A stretch of DNA of 17,769 nt from Promethearchaeota archaeon. Lineage in GTDB: Archaea > Asgardarchaeota > Lokiarchaeia > Sigynarchaeales > SOKP01. The translations under genes and the position numbers were made by a program. The DNA lies in NCBI GenBank assembly GCA_016839845.1, contig JAEOTL010000123.1:1-17769 (forward strand), in the 5' to 3' direction. The notes beneath the pieces were generated by a model. It saw only the letters and a list, made by a program, of their open reading frames with translations. It was not told the DNA's origin and searched no databases. Shown here piece by piece: positions 6,679-14,205 of the stretch (its first letter is position 1; each line of letters begins with the position of its first letter).

Positions 6679-8523
6679 GTGGTATCTAAAAACAACTCAT
6701 CAATTGGGGAACAAAAAATAGGACAAGTTTTCACCCCACGATATGTAGCTGACTTTATGGTCGATAACTTTCACAAATTTATTGAAAAATGGGATAAACC
6801 AATCCATGTTCTCCAAGTACTTGAACCATCTGCGGGGGAAGGTGTTTTTTTAGACTCCCTTCGAAAACGGGGATATTCAAATATAACTGCTTATGAAATG
6901 GATTACACCCTTAAGGATAAACTTTTGACTTCCTATCCCAATGTTAACTTCAAATTTGAGAATTTTCTCGGTTCGGGTACACTGGAAAAATTCGATCTCA
7001 TAATCGGAAATCCCCCATACTTAGGTCAAAACTACAATTCTACTATATTTCAAGAGTATGTGGATTTGTATCCAATTTGTGCTAAATTTTTTGTTGGAAA
7101 CATGGACTTATTTTACTTTTTCATTCACTTAGGAATAGAAAAGCTGAATCCAGGGGGTATACTAACATATATAACAACAAATTACTGGATTACAAAATCA
7201 GAAAAAACTGGGATACGATTATTAAAACCTCATATTCTAGATGAATGTTTTTTGCTTCAATATATTGATTTATCTCAATTAACTTTATTTCGGGGAGCTC
7301 GGGGACAGCATAATTGTATTTTCCTCTTACAAAAAAAGACACCCAAAGAGAAAGCTAGAGGAATCGATAAACCTATTGAGATTACCCAAATTCATGGAAA
7401 TCAAGACCCTAAGGAAGAATCCAATAATCAAAGAATTTTTAATGATTTAAGGCTTCTTAGAAATTCCCGAGATATTCGAAAATATACCTCTGCTCTTACA
7501 AATCAGGATTTAAAACCTAATAAAAATTGGAATCTTATTCTTCCTCAGGAAATAAAAGATATTGTTGACGTAATCGAGAAATACTGTGAGTCAAATGGAA
7601 GAATCTCCTCACTAGGCGATTATTTTCGCATTCGCAATGGTTTAATTCTAATTAAAGATTCAATCTTCATTTTAAAAGAAAGTTATAACTTAAAAATCGT
7701 AGATGACGAGTTTTTTATTAAGATTGGAAGTAATTTTATAAAACTTAGTGAACTAGAGAAGAGACGGCTCAAAAAAATATATAAAAGCAAATCAATCAAT
7801 TCTTATGGTTATAGAACCAATGAATATCTTGGGTATCTAATTTTCCTCAACAAGAATGAATTCAATACTACTTCTATACATGAACGGAATCGCTTACTCA
7901 AAGAACGATATCCAAATTTAATAGGATATCTAGATGAATTCAAAGATGAATTACAACACATCTTAATTAACGCTAAAGAAAATCCTGCAGATATATATTT
8001 TCCAAGAAGAGGAGCCTCCATTCGGAGATTTGAAAGAAACTCTACTGAAGATTTAATTGATCTTGAGCCCATGTATGACTCTCATGAAAAAATATTTTTT
8101 AAATTTATCGAAGTAGAGAACAAGTTTGGATATTCAAACCAACCATATTATGCAACCTCAGATACGTATTTCCTCTGGCCAAAATCCACTCCAATTGATT
8201 ATTTATTTCTTCTTGCTTATCTCAACTCAAAAATCGTGACATTCTTATACAAAGCTAAAAACCTTACGATAAAAAGAAGTAAAACTAAACTCGAACAAGG
8301 ATTACCCCTTCCCAATTTGGAACTGTTTAACACTAAAGAACAAAAAGAAATACTTGACCAAATCAGAAATCACACTCTTTCTATTATAACTACTTCTCAC
8401 ACTTCTGATGGTGATCAACAAACTCAAAATCTCATAGATAGCCTTTTTTTGAAGCTATTTAATCTAGATCAAAATCACCTACACGATTTATTAAAGGACT
8501 ACTATTCTTATCAATTAAACTAA
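6679..8523 (+). CDS. Eco57I/TaqI-like DNA adenine-N6 methyltransferase (orphan)
   Basis: A 614-residue protein of the gamma-class N6-adenine DNA methyltransferases. Motif X (IGQVFTPRYVADFM, 14-27) comes first. Motif I follows (VLEPSAGEGVFL, 47-58, S-adenosylmethionine binding) and then motif IV NPPY at 111-114, the catalytic loop. From about 300 onward is a TaqI-like target-recognition region (SLGDYFRIRNGLILIKDSIF; later TDTYFLWPKSTPIDYLFLLAYLNSK), ending in a helical tail. No PD-(D/E)XK nuclease motif is evident, and no separate restriction endonuclease lies in the flanking genes, so it is either an orphan methyltransferase (epigenetic or protective) or the modification half of a system whose other part is elsewhere. 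The GTG start is preferred because motif X begins only 13 residues in and a TATA box is spaced for a leaderless transcript. The sequence specificity cannot be read by eye. Confidence 0.88.
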   Translation: MVSKNNSSIGEQKIGQVFTPRYVADFMVDNFHKFIEKWDKPIHVLQVLEPSAGEGVFLDSLRKRGYSNITAYEMDYTLKDKLLTSYPNVNFKFENFLGSGTLEKFDLIIGNPPYLGQNYNSTIFQEYVDLYPICAKFFVGNMDLFYFFIHLGIEKLNPGGILTYITTNYWITKSEKTGIRLLKPHILDECFLLQYIDLSQLTLFRGARGQHNCIFLLQKKTPKEKARGIDKPIEITQIHGNQDPKEESNNQRIFNDLRLLRNSRDIRKYTSALTNQDLKPNKNWNLILPQEIKDIVDVIEKYCESNGRISSLGDYFRIRNGLILIKDSIFILKESYNLKIVDDEFFIKIGSNFIKLSELEKRRLKKIYKSKSINSYGYRTNEYLGYLIFLNKNEFNTTSIHERNRLLKERYPNLIGYLDEFKDELQHILINAKENPADIYFPRRGASIRRFERNSTEDLIDLEPMYDSHEKIFFKFIEVENKFGYSNQPYYATSDTYFLWPKSTPIDYLFLLAYLNSKIVTFLYKAKNLTIKRSKTKLEQGLPLPNLELFNTKEQKEILDQIRNHTLSIITTSHTSDGDQQTQNLIDSLFLKLFNLDQNHLHDLLKDYYSYQLN

Positions 8524-8551
8524 TCCTCCTCCCCCCTCTGCTTTATTTTTC

Positions 8552-8568
8552 AAAAACAATAAGTTTTT
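8552..8568. promoter_or_regulatory. Perfect inverted repeat, candidate heat-shock operator at the hsp20 promoter
   Basis: AAAAAC-AATAA-GTTTTT is a perfect 6-5-6 inverted repeat. Its right arm runs into TTTTTAAA (8564-8571), the best TATA-box candidate, about 85 bases upstream of the hsp20 ATG. The core AAC-N5-GTT matches the centre of the palindrome CTAAC-N5-GTTAG that I recall for the Archaeoglobus heat-shock repressor HSR1. A repressor bound here would block TBP/TFB. The A/T richness of the arms means chance cannot be excluded. Confidence 0.4.
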
Positions 8569-8571
8569 AAA
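8564..8571 (+). promoter_or_regulatory. Candidate TATA box of the hsp20-cdc48 operon
   Basis: TTTTTAAA preceded by purine-rich AATAAG, which could serve as the TFB-recognition element. It predicts a transcription start near 8592-8596 and a leader of about 55 bases. Confidence 0.4.
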
Positions 8572-8640
8572 GATAAAATACCATTGTTTAAATGTCAATA
8601 AGCGCTATGTAAATTCTTTCTTGACGTTTCTAAAAATAAA

Positions 8641-8646
8641 GGTGAT
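8641..8646 (+). promoter_or_regulatory. Strong ribosome-binding site of hsp20
   Basis: GGTGAT, complementary to the 3' end of archaeal 16S rRNA, lies 5 bases before the ATG at 8652. It fixes that start and marks this as a leadered mRNA, unlike several neighbours. Confidence 0.75.
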
Positions 8647-8651
8647 GCACA

Positions 8652-9272
8652 ATGACGGATGAATTTGATGAATTTTTTAACCGGATTAAGAAATACTTTA
8701 AATTGGATTCAGATATGTTTGATATTGATTTTCTATTTCTTCCGGAAAACAGAAAGGATTTGGGAAGAATCCCGTATGATGAACAAGTTAAAGGATTTAA
8801 GGTATCCTATCACTTTGAGAGAGGAATGGATAAACCTGAGATCAGAATTGAGGGGAATCTTGATGATATGAAAATCAAAGAGATGTTAAAAAATGTTGAT
8901 TTAGCTAAGGTTCCCCACTTAAGCGACCTATACAAATCCTCCTCGAGTAACGAGATTGATGCCAGTAAGTTTGCATTAGAATATACTTCCCAAACTGAAG
9001 AGAGTAGAGAGAATTTTCCATTTGAACCCTATTCTGAGATCTGTGATTCTGAAGGAATGACAGAAGTATTACTAGAGATTCCGGGGATGAATATAGAAAA
9101 TGTTGAGATTACTTTTAGGAATAACGGCAAGAATTTAATCTTTATTGCCCAAAACGAGGTTCGAACCTATAAGAAGACAATACCATTACCATTTAAATCT
9201 TCAGAAAGCGATTACAAAATTGAAGTGAATAATGGAATAGCAATCATAAAAGTTTATGAGGTAAATAAATAA
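8652..9272 (+). CDS. Hsp20/alpha-crystallin-domain small heat-shock protein
   Basis: A 206-residue protein whose last 80 residues (about 125-205) form an alpha-crystallin-like beta-sandwich: [20 protein letters not shown], an acidic/aromatic middle, then [17 protein letters not shown] matching the last conserved strands. The chain stops soon after, so the usual C-terminal IxI tail may be absent or reduced to IAIIKV. The N-terminal 120 residues are longer than in most family members and contain [21 protein letters not shown], similar to the GxDGKPxxREFGN element of archaeal Hsp20 proteins encoded beside Cdc48. Small heat-shock proteins hold unfolding clients without ATP. It opens a run of four co-directional genes, with cdc48 40 bases downstream. 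Start fixed by a strong ribosome-binding site. Assignment to the family is firm; the N-terminal region is less certain. Confidence 0.85.
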   Translation: MTDEFDEFFNRIKKYFKLDSDMFDIDFLFLPENRKDLGRIPYDEQVKGFKVSYHFERGMDKPEIRIEGNLDDMKIKEMLKNVDLAKVPHLSDLYKSSSSNEIDASKFALEYTSQTEESRENFPFEPYSEICDSEGMTEVLLEIPGMNIENVEITFRNNGKNLIFIAQNEVRTYKKTIPLPFKSSESDYKIEVNNGIAIIKVYEVNK

Positions 9273-9312
9273 TCATTATATTTATTATTTAAAGAAAAGA
9301 GATGAGAAAAAA

Positions 9313-11535
9313 ATGAGTGAGATGACTGAATATAAAGGGAATGGGAGAAAAGTAAGAATTAGTGATGCATATAAGGCAGACGCTGGGAGAGGGAGAATAC
9401 GAATAGATCCCGAAGTAATAAAAGAAATGAATCTTAAAACGGGAGATGTTATTGAAATTGCTCATCCCGTCGCGGGAAAGAAAACTGCTGCTCTGCTATA
9501 TCCTGGTAAAGATGAGGACAGAGGTTCCAATGCTGCTCGAATAGATTCTTCGCTACGCAGGAACTTGAATGCGTCCTTAGACGATTTAGTTGAAATTCGC
9601 AAAATTGAGGCGAGCTTAGCAGATAGAATTACCTTTGCGGGGATGGAAGAGTCGGTTGTGGTCCGGAGATCAGAACAATTAGTAAGAATATTAGAAAATC
9701 GTGTGATTACGAAAGGAGATATAATGAGTTTTAATGCGATGGGTCGAAGGATCGATTTTATAGTAATTGATTTTGCACCTCGAGCTGCTGCTGTTAGAAT
9801 TCATTTAGACACCAAAATTACAATCTCAGAGAAAACTCATAAAGAAATCTTAGAACTTGAAGGTAGAAGAGTCACCTATGAAGATATTGGTGGCTTAGAA
9901 GAGGAGATACAAAAAATCCGTGAGATGATTGAATTACCCATTAGACATCCAGAATTATTCAAACGAATAGGTATTAATCCCCCAAAAGGAGTATTGCTTC
10001 ATGGACCACCTGGTACAGGAAAAACACTATTGGCAAGAGCGGTAGCATACGAAACAGAGGCACATTTCATTACGATTAGCGGACCTGAAATTATGAGTAA
10101 GTTTTATGGTCAGAGTGAAGAGAATTTAAGAAAAGTCTTTGAAGAAGCAAAAGAAATGTCTCCATCAATAATATTCATTGATGAACTAGATTCTATTGCT
10201 CCGAAGAGGGGAGACGTCACTGGTGAGGTAGAGCGAAGGGTTGTCGCTCAGCTACTTTCATTATTAGACGGATTAGAGGGGAGGGGTGAAGTTATAGTTA
10301 TTGGAGCAACCAATCGAGTAAACGATATTGACCCTGCACTCCGACGACCAGGAAGATTTGATAGAGAAATAGAGATTGGGGTTCCAGATACCGATGGGAG
10401 AAACGAGATCCTGCAAATTCATACTCGTGGTATGCCGTTGCATGAAGATGTTGACCTACGTCTCATGGCTGAAAAAACCCATGGTTTTGTTGGGGCAGAT
10501 GTTGAAGCCTTGGCAAAAGAGGCTGCAATGCTAGCAATAAGAGAAATCTTACCAAAGATAGATTTAGATAAACCAATCCCTGCTGAAGTACTAATGGACC
10601 TCGAGATCAATATGAAGAATTTTGGGTCAGCTTTGAATAGTATCGAACCTTCAGCATTGAGGGAAGTATTAATCAGTCAACCAACAGAAACTTGGGAGGA
10701 TATTGGAGGACTAGAAGATGCTATACAGCAATTGAGGGAAATTATCGAATGGCCTTTAAAATATCCTGAACTGTACACTCAATTAAATTCACAGCCTCCT
10801 AATGGAATATTATTATTCGGACCTCCTGGAACAGGGAAAACATTACTTGCTAAGGCACTAGCTCATGAAAGTGAAGTAAATTTCATTTCTGTGAAAGGTC
10901 CTGAATTTCTTTCTAAATGGGTAGGAGAAAGTGAAAAAGCTGTTAGAGAAACTTTTCGAAAAGCAAGGGCGGCATCACCATGCATCATATTCTTTGACGA
11001 AATTGACGCAATTGCTGGAATGAGAGGTAGATTCGCTAGTTCACAGGTTACGGAACAAGTTGTATCGCAATTACTCACCGAAATGGACGGATTAGAAGGA
11101 TTAAAAGACGTAATCTTACTCGCAGCGACGAATAGGGTTGATATGCTCGATCCTGCTTTGTTACGATCCGGACGATTTGGTAGACATGTGGAAATACCAA
11201 TGCCTGATAAGAATACCAGGAAGGAGATCTTTAAAATCCATCTTAAGAATAAACCTCTTGCATCTGATGTAAGCATTGAGCAAATGGCACAGAATTTAGA
11301 AGGGAATACTGGAGCTGACATTCAAGCTATTTGTGAAGAAGCAACCTTATTAACTATTAGGAAAGCTGTAATCGATTCAAAAATCAATACTAAAGATGCA
11401 GCTTCAGTGAAGAAGGTTAAAATATCAAAAGCCGAATTTGATGAAGCTTTAGCAAAAGTATCGAAATCAGCAGAGAAAGCTCGCGTATCTCACGAGAAAT
11501 ACTCAAAAGAACCATCCGAAGGAATGTACCGTTAA
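9313..11535 (+). CDS. cdc48: Cdc48/VAT-type AAA+ ATPase (p97 family)
   Basis: A 740-residue protein with the full p97/VAT order: N-domain with double-psi barrel (about 10-190), then D1 and D2 ATPase modules. D1 has GPPGTGKT near 234-241, Walker [11 protein letters not shown], pore loop KFYGQ and [22 protein letters not shown]2 has GPPGTGKT near 503-510, Walker [11 protein letters not shown], pore loop KWVGES and [20 protein letters not shown]. The enzyme threads and unfolds proteins using ATP in the cytosol. The last three residues, Met-Tyr-Arg, fit the hydrophobic-Tyr-any (HbYX) motif by which PAN and archaeal Cdc48 dock on the 20S proteasome. In the D2 second region of homology the usual RPGRFDR reads RSGRFGR; the arginines are kept. 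It is preceded by hsp20 and followed by a winged-helix regulator, the arrangement of the archaeal heat-shock regulon. GATGAG lies 6 bases before the ATG. Confidence 0.97.
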   Translation: MSEMTEYKGNGRKVRISDAYKADAGRGRIRIDPEVIKEMNLKTGDVIEIAHPVAGKKTAALLYPGKDEDRGSNAARIDSSLRRNLNASLDDLVEIRKIEASLADRITFAGMEESVVVRRSEQLVRILENRVITKGDIMSFNAMGRRIDFIVIDFAPRAAAVRIHLDTKITISEKTHKEILELEGRRVTYEDIGGLEEEIQKIREMIELPIRHPELFKRIGINPPKGVLLHGPPGTGKTLLARAVAYETEAHFITISGPEIMSKFYGQSEENLRKVFEEAKEMSPSIIFIDELDSIAPKRGDVTGEVERRVVAQLLSLLDGLEGRGEVIVIGATNRVNDIDPALRRPGRFDREIEIGVPDTDGRNEILQIHTRGMPLHEDVDLRLMAEKTHGFVGADVEALAKEAAMLAIREILPKIDLDKPIPAEVLMDLEINMKNFGSALNSIEPSALREVLISQPTETWEDIGGLEDAIQQLREIIEWPLKYPELYTQLNSQPPNGILLFGPPGTGKTLLAKALAHESEVNFISVKGPEFLSKWVGESEKAVRETFRKARAASPCIIFFDEIDAIAGMRGRFASSQVTEQVVSQLLTEMDGLEGLKDVILLAATNRVDMLDPALLRSGRFGRHVEIPMPDKNTRKEIFKIHLKNKPLASDVSIEQMAQNLEGNTGADIQAICEEATLLTIRKAVIDSKINTKDAASVKKVKISKAEFDEALAKVSKSAEKARVSHEKYSKEPSEGMYR

Positions 11536-11540
11536 TCAAA

Positions 11541-11547
11541 TTTTTTT
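11541..11547 (+). terminator. Short T-run after cdc48 (weak or partial terminator)
   Basis: Seven T bases begin 5 bases after the cdc48 stop. Such a short run may cause partial termination and so lower expression of the regulator relative to hsp20 and cdc48. Weak evidence only. Confidence 0.25.
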
Positions 11548-11587
11548 AATGTAATTATAAAAGACTAAAAGAAAAGGAGTAAATCGA

Positions 11588-12373
11588 ATGGAAATAGAAG
11601 AGCAAGGCAGAAGGGAATTATTTCTCAGCTTGGATAATTTGCTTGAGATATTAGGAAATCCTACAAGGAGGATTATTCTTTCTAAATTAGCAAAGGTACC
11701 TTTAGGGGCTTCAGAATTGGCGGCATCGTTTGGCAAAAAGATCTCAAGGCAAGCAATACATTCACAACTTAACGTACTTTCTGATTATGGTATTATTGAA
11801 AGTTTCGGGGAAGATCCACGTAATATTAAATATAGAATTAAGAGTAACCTTTCCTTTCGGATTGATATAACTCCCGATTACTATAATATCCATTATAACG
11901 TATCAAAGATAGAAGACTACCGAGAGAATCTCGAACTCAAAGATACAGGGTGTGAGATAGATTATCAAAAAATCAATAGACCAAAAGATAAACTCAGATT
12001 TTTAGGTGAAAGAATCAATGAAATTGAACATAATATTAAAGCCTTAGAAGAAAAAAGAAATCTTTTATTACATAATAAAGAGTGCTTTATCATAGAATTA
12101 AAAAATTTAATGAAAAATCAATACCAAAATTTGAAAACCAAAGAGCAACCAAATTTAGAAAAGGAGATTTTCTACACTCTTTTTTACAATCCGATTAAGT
12201 ATTTTAAGAGGATTAATATCGATACCTTACTTGACGACATGTTTTTCTCAGAAATGGGCCCTATTCGCCGAGAAACTAACAAAGTGTCTATCAGATATCT
12301 TTTAAGAGATTTATCAGAGTTAATGGATTTCATGAGAGAAGATGAGGATGATTATTGGTTTTTCGATATATAA
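11588..12373 (+). CDS. ArsR-like winged-helix regulator, candidate heat-shock repressor (Phr/HSR1 type)
   Basis: A 261-residue protein. Residues about 15-75 form an ArsR-like winged helix-turn-helix: LEILGNPTRRIILSKLAK, then the SELAASFGKKISRQAIHSQL recognition helix and LSDYGIIESFG leading into the wing (KYRIKS). Residues about 135-180 are strongly heptad-like (INEIEHNIKALEEKRNLLL), a probable dimerising coiled coil. The C-terminal 80 residues are unrecognised and end in an acidic stretch. In Pyrococcus, Phr represses hsp20 and an AAA+ ATPase gene; in Archaeoglobus, HSR1 is co-transcribed with cdc48 and hsp20. Position directly after hsp20-cdc48 supports the same role here, although the protein is longer than Phr (about 200 residues) and order differs. 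AGGAG at 11575-11579, 8 bases before the ATG, supports the start. Family certain, role inferred. Confidence 0.82.
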   Translation: MEIEEQGRRELFLSLDNLLEILGNPTRRIILSKLAKVPLGASELAASFGKKISRQAIHSQLNVLSDYGIIESFGEDPRNIKYRIKSNLSFRIDITPDYYNIHYNVSKIEDYRENLELKDTGCEIDYQKINRPKDKLRFLGERINEIEHNIKALEEKRNLLLHNKECFIIELKNLMKNQYQNLKTKEQPNLEKEIFYTLFYNPIKYFKRINIDTLLDDMFFSEMGPIRRETNKVSIRYLLRDLSELMDFMREDEDDYWFFDI

Positions 12374-12389
12374 AAAATAGCTACACCAG

Positions 12390-12893
12390 GTGACTAAAGT
12401 AAGCTTAGAAGAATTAAAAAAAGAAATACCGGAAATATTCGAGCGAGTTAAAAAAGATGTTCGGCGAGTTTGGGGGAGACAGAGGGCAGGACTTAGCTTA
12501 GAAATGGGTGAAATGGGGATGTATAAGGGAGGATTTATTGGTGGAGCGCATGTTGCTCCCGGTACTAGTATTGTAATGAATGAGACAGCGTTAAAGGAAT
12601 TAATCAAACAGCATCCATACGAGATTGTGTGGGCTTATACTTATCACATTCTTTTGCATGAGTACATTCATTCATTTAGAGTCTTAGATGAACAACTATG
12701 CAGGGAAATAACATTGAGAATAACGGAAAAGGTATTTAAGGAAGAAGACCACCCTGCAGTAGTAATTGCAAGAAAAGGGATTGGGATATTTTTTCCTGAG
12801 TTAAAATATGCACCCCCGGGTTTACACCCAAATGGAAAACAATTTGAATATATCGATAATTTTGATAAGGAAAGTTATGAGCATTATTCCTGA
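12390..12893 (+). CDS. Zincin-like HExxH protein, probable metallopeptidase
   Basis: A 167-residue protein that I cannot assign to a named family. The clear feature is LLHEYIHSFRVLDEQLCREIT: His90, Glu91 and His94 form an HExxH zinc site, and Glu101 or Glu106 could supply the third ligand as in small gluzincins. A glycine-rich segment, MYKGGFIGGAHVAPG (44-58), precedes it. No signal peptide or membrane segment, so cytosolic. The first 30 residues are a charged helix. The start is GTG: an in-frame TAG lies four codons upstream and no ATG occurs before residue 39. It follows the regulator by only 16 bases and so probably shares the hsp20-cdc48 transcript, which suggests work on damaged or unfolded proteins. 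Proteolytic activity itself is inferred from the motif. Confidence 0.72.
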   Translation: MTKVSLEELKKEIPEIFERVKKDVRRVWGRQRAGLSLEMGEMGMYKGGFIGGAHVAPGTSIVMNETALKELIKQHPYEIVWAYTYHILLHEYIHSFRVLDEQLCREITLRITEKVFKEEDHPAVVIARKGIGIFFPELKYAPPGLHPNGKQFEYIDNFDKESYEHYS

Positions 12894-12947
12894 GAACAGA
12901 GCAATTTTGCTAGATTTATAAAGTAGGTAAGAATTACAATACATAAA

Positions 12948-12958
12948 TTTTTTTTTTT
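12948..12958 (+). terminator. T-tract terminator ending the heat-shock operon
   Basis: An uninterrupted run of 11 T bases about 55 bases downstream of the zincin stop codon. It is the first long T-run on the plus strand after hsp20, consistent with it closing the four-gene unit. Confidence 0.6.
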
Positions 12959-13045
12959 ACTGATACGTTACATGGAATTAGGGAATAATTAATTAAAATT
13001 AAAAAAATGGTTAATGATTAACTTTCAGTGAGTTGATTCCTTAAA

Positions 13046-14119
13046 ATTTCAAGAGTTTCTCAGAGTAAGGATAATCCAGAAGAAGATGAGATTGAAAAGG
13101 ATATAGAAATTACTCCCGATCAGTTAATTCTTAAATGGAAATATCAAAACGTTGACAAAAAACTTACATATGACGTAAAAAAATGCATTGGGTGCTCTCT
13201 ATGTAAGTTAGTGTGCCCCACCGATGCGATTGAACTTGGACCAATTCCAGAAATTGCTCAAGGAATCTTAGATGATACGAACCCTAATATATTAATCGAT
13301 TATGAAAAATGCTGTTATTGTATGCTCTGTGCAGTGATTTGCCCAAATAACGCTTTCCATGAACATATTGAACCTGAAGGGCAAATCGATTTAGATGAAT
13401 ACCCCACAATAGGGAAGTTTTATAAAATTGACTCTAAAAAATGTACTGAGGATAGAAATGATGAAACCTGTCAACTTTGCTTAAGCGTGCAGGATACAAA
13501 TCAAATTGAAGACTTCTATTATATTGAGCAGAACTGCCCGGAGCTTTGCTTCTCTATAGACTCTCCTTTAAAAGGAGAAGTAATGATTAAGAAAAATATG
13601 CTTCATAAATGTGATCCTCAAGGATGTAAGGCTTGTGTAAATATTTGCCCAACAGAATCGTTCTTTATTCCCGAAAAAGCAGAAGATGTCAAAAAATATG
13701 GGAAAATTGCATGTAATGAAGATGCTTGTTTTTATTGTGGAGCGTGTGAAAATTCTTGCCCTGATGACTTGATAAGAGTTGAAAGAAAAGAAGTCGAAAT
13801 AGTTCCTCCCCAAAAAACGGGTAATTTTCCATGGATTAAAGGGTGGGCAAAAAGTATTGAAGAAATCTTAAGAAAAAGGCTAGTCCATGGAAAAGCTCAG
13901 ATAAATATCCCTATTATTGAAGAAGAAGTAAAAGAAGTCAAGAAAAAGATTGAAGAAGAAATCCCCCAATTAACAGAAGAGGATAAAGCTAAGTTGGCAG
14001 CACTAAATGAGAAAGTACAAACGTTTCTCACCTCCTCAAAAATTCGATATTGGATAAAGGATAAAAAAACAGAGAAAATAAGAAAAGAGTTTCATAAACT
14101 GCTAAATCACGATAAGTAG
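13046..14119 (+). CDS. FwdF-like polyferredoxin with no standard start codon (ATT proposed)
   Basis: The open frame runs from 13037 to the TAG at 14119. It carries at least four, perhaps five, [4Fe-4S] sites. Numbered from ATT at 13046 these are CxxCxxCxxxCP at 47-58 and 89-100 (canonical); a degenerate C-x8-C-x2-C with a distant CP; and two C-x4-C-x2-C-x3-CP motifs (HKCDPQGCKACVNICP and IACNEDACFYCGACENSCP). The C-terminal 90 residues are charged helices (VKEVKKKIEEEIPQL). The N-terminal block (LKWKYQNVDKKLTYDVKKC followed by CPTDAIELGPI) resembles FwdF-type polyferredoxins that wire electrons to formylmethanofuran dehydrogenase; partner genes are not in the window. Between the in-frame TGA at 13034 and the GTG at 13211 there is no ATG, GTG or TTG, yet that GTG lies after three cysteines of the first cluster. 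A rare ATT start, a sequence error or an early frameshift are the choices. Confidence 0.8.
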   Translation: MSRVSQSKDNPEEDEIEKDIEITPDQLILKWKYQNVDKKLTYDVKKCIGCSLCKLVCPTDAIELGPIPEIAQGILDDTNPNILIDYEKCCYCMLCAVICPNNAFHEHIEPEGQIDLDEYPTIGKFYKIDSKKCTEDRNDETCQLCLSVQDTNQIEDFYYIEQNCPELCFSIDSPLKGEVMIKKNMLHKCDPQGCKACVNICPTESFFIPEKAEDVKKYGKIACNEDACFYCGACENSCPDDLIRVERKEVEIVPPQKTGNFPWIKGWAKSIEEILRKRLVHGKAQINIPIIEEEVKEVKKKIEEEIPQLTEEDKAKLAALNEKVQTFLTSSKIRYWIKDKKTEKIRKEFHKLLNHDK

Positions 14120-14156
14120 CCAAAATTCTCCTTGTTTAAATAGATTCTATCCAATA

Positions 14157-14166
14157 CAATATAAAG
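14157..14166 (+). promoter_or_regulatory. Likely TATA box of the small gene at 14206
   Basis: CAATATAAAG is centred about 45 bases before the ATG, predicting a transcription start near 14187. A second A/T-rich match, TAATATAA at 14183-14190, is closer than the usual 25-base spacing and less likely. Confidence 0.35.
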
Positions 14167-14180
14167 TGAGTCTATCACTT
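14164..14180. repeat. Perfect inverted repeat, candidate operator
   Basis: AAGTGA-GTCTA-TCACTT is a perfect 6-5-6 palindrome. It overlaps the 3' edge of the likely TATA box and ends just before the predicted transcription start of the 14206 gene, the usual place for an archaeal repressor site. It could also be an RNA hairpin downstream of the polyferredoxin, but no T-run follows it. Confidence 0.45.
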
Positions 14181-14205
14181 CATAATATAATTTAACGGTA
14201 TTAAA

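Noticed and set aside
6679..8523. Type IIG restriction-modification enzyme
   Set aside because: No PD-(D/E)XK nuclease motif was found before motif X, which begins 14 residues from the start, or in the C-terminal region.
10863..11321. Antisense open frame of 152 codons opposite cdc48
   Set aside because: It lies wholly inside a highly conserved coding region, and its translation shows no recognisable motif or promoter.
11553..11562. TATA-like sequence as a separate promoter of the winged-helix gene
   Set aside because: A start 25 bases downstream would fall after the ribosome-binding site at 11575-11579, leaving it outside the mRNA; co-transcription fits better.
13028..13045. GTG at 13028 as polyferredoxin start with read-through of TGA at 13034 (selenocysteine or stop suppression)
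   Set aside because: No selenocysteine-type stem-loop is seen and the residues around the stop do not look like protein sequence; a start after the TGA explains the frame more simply.
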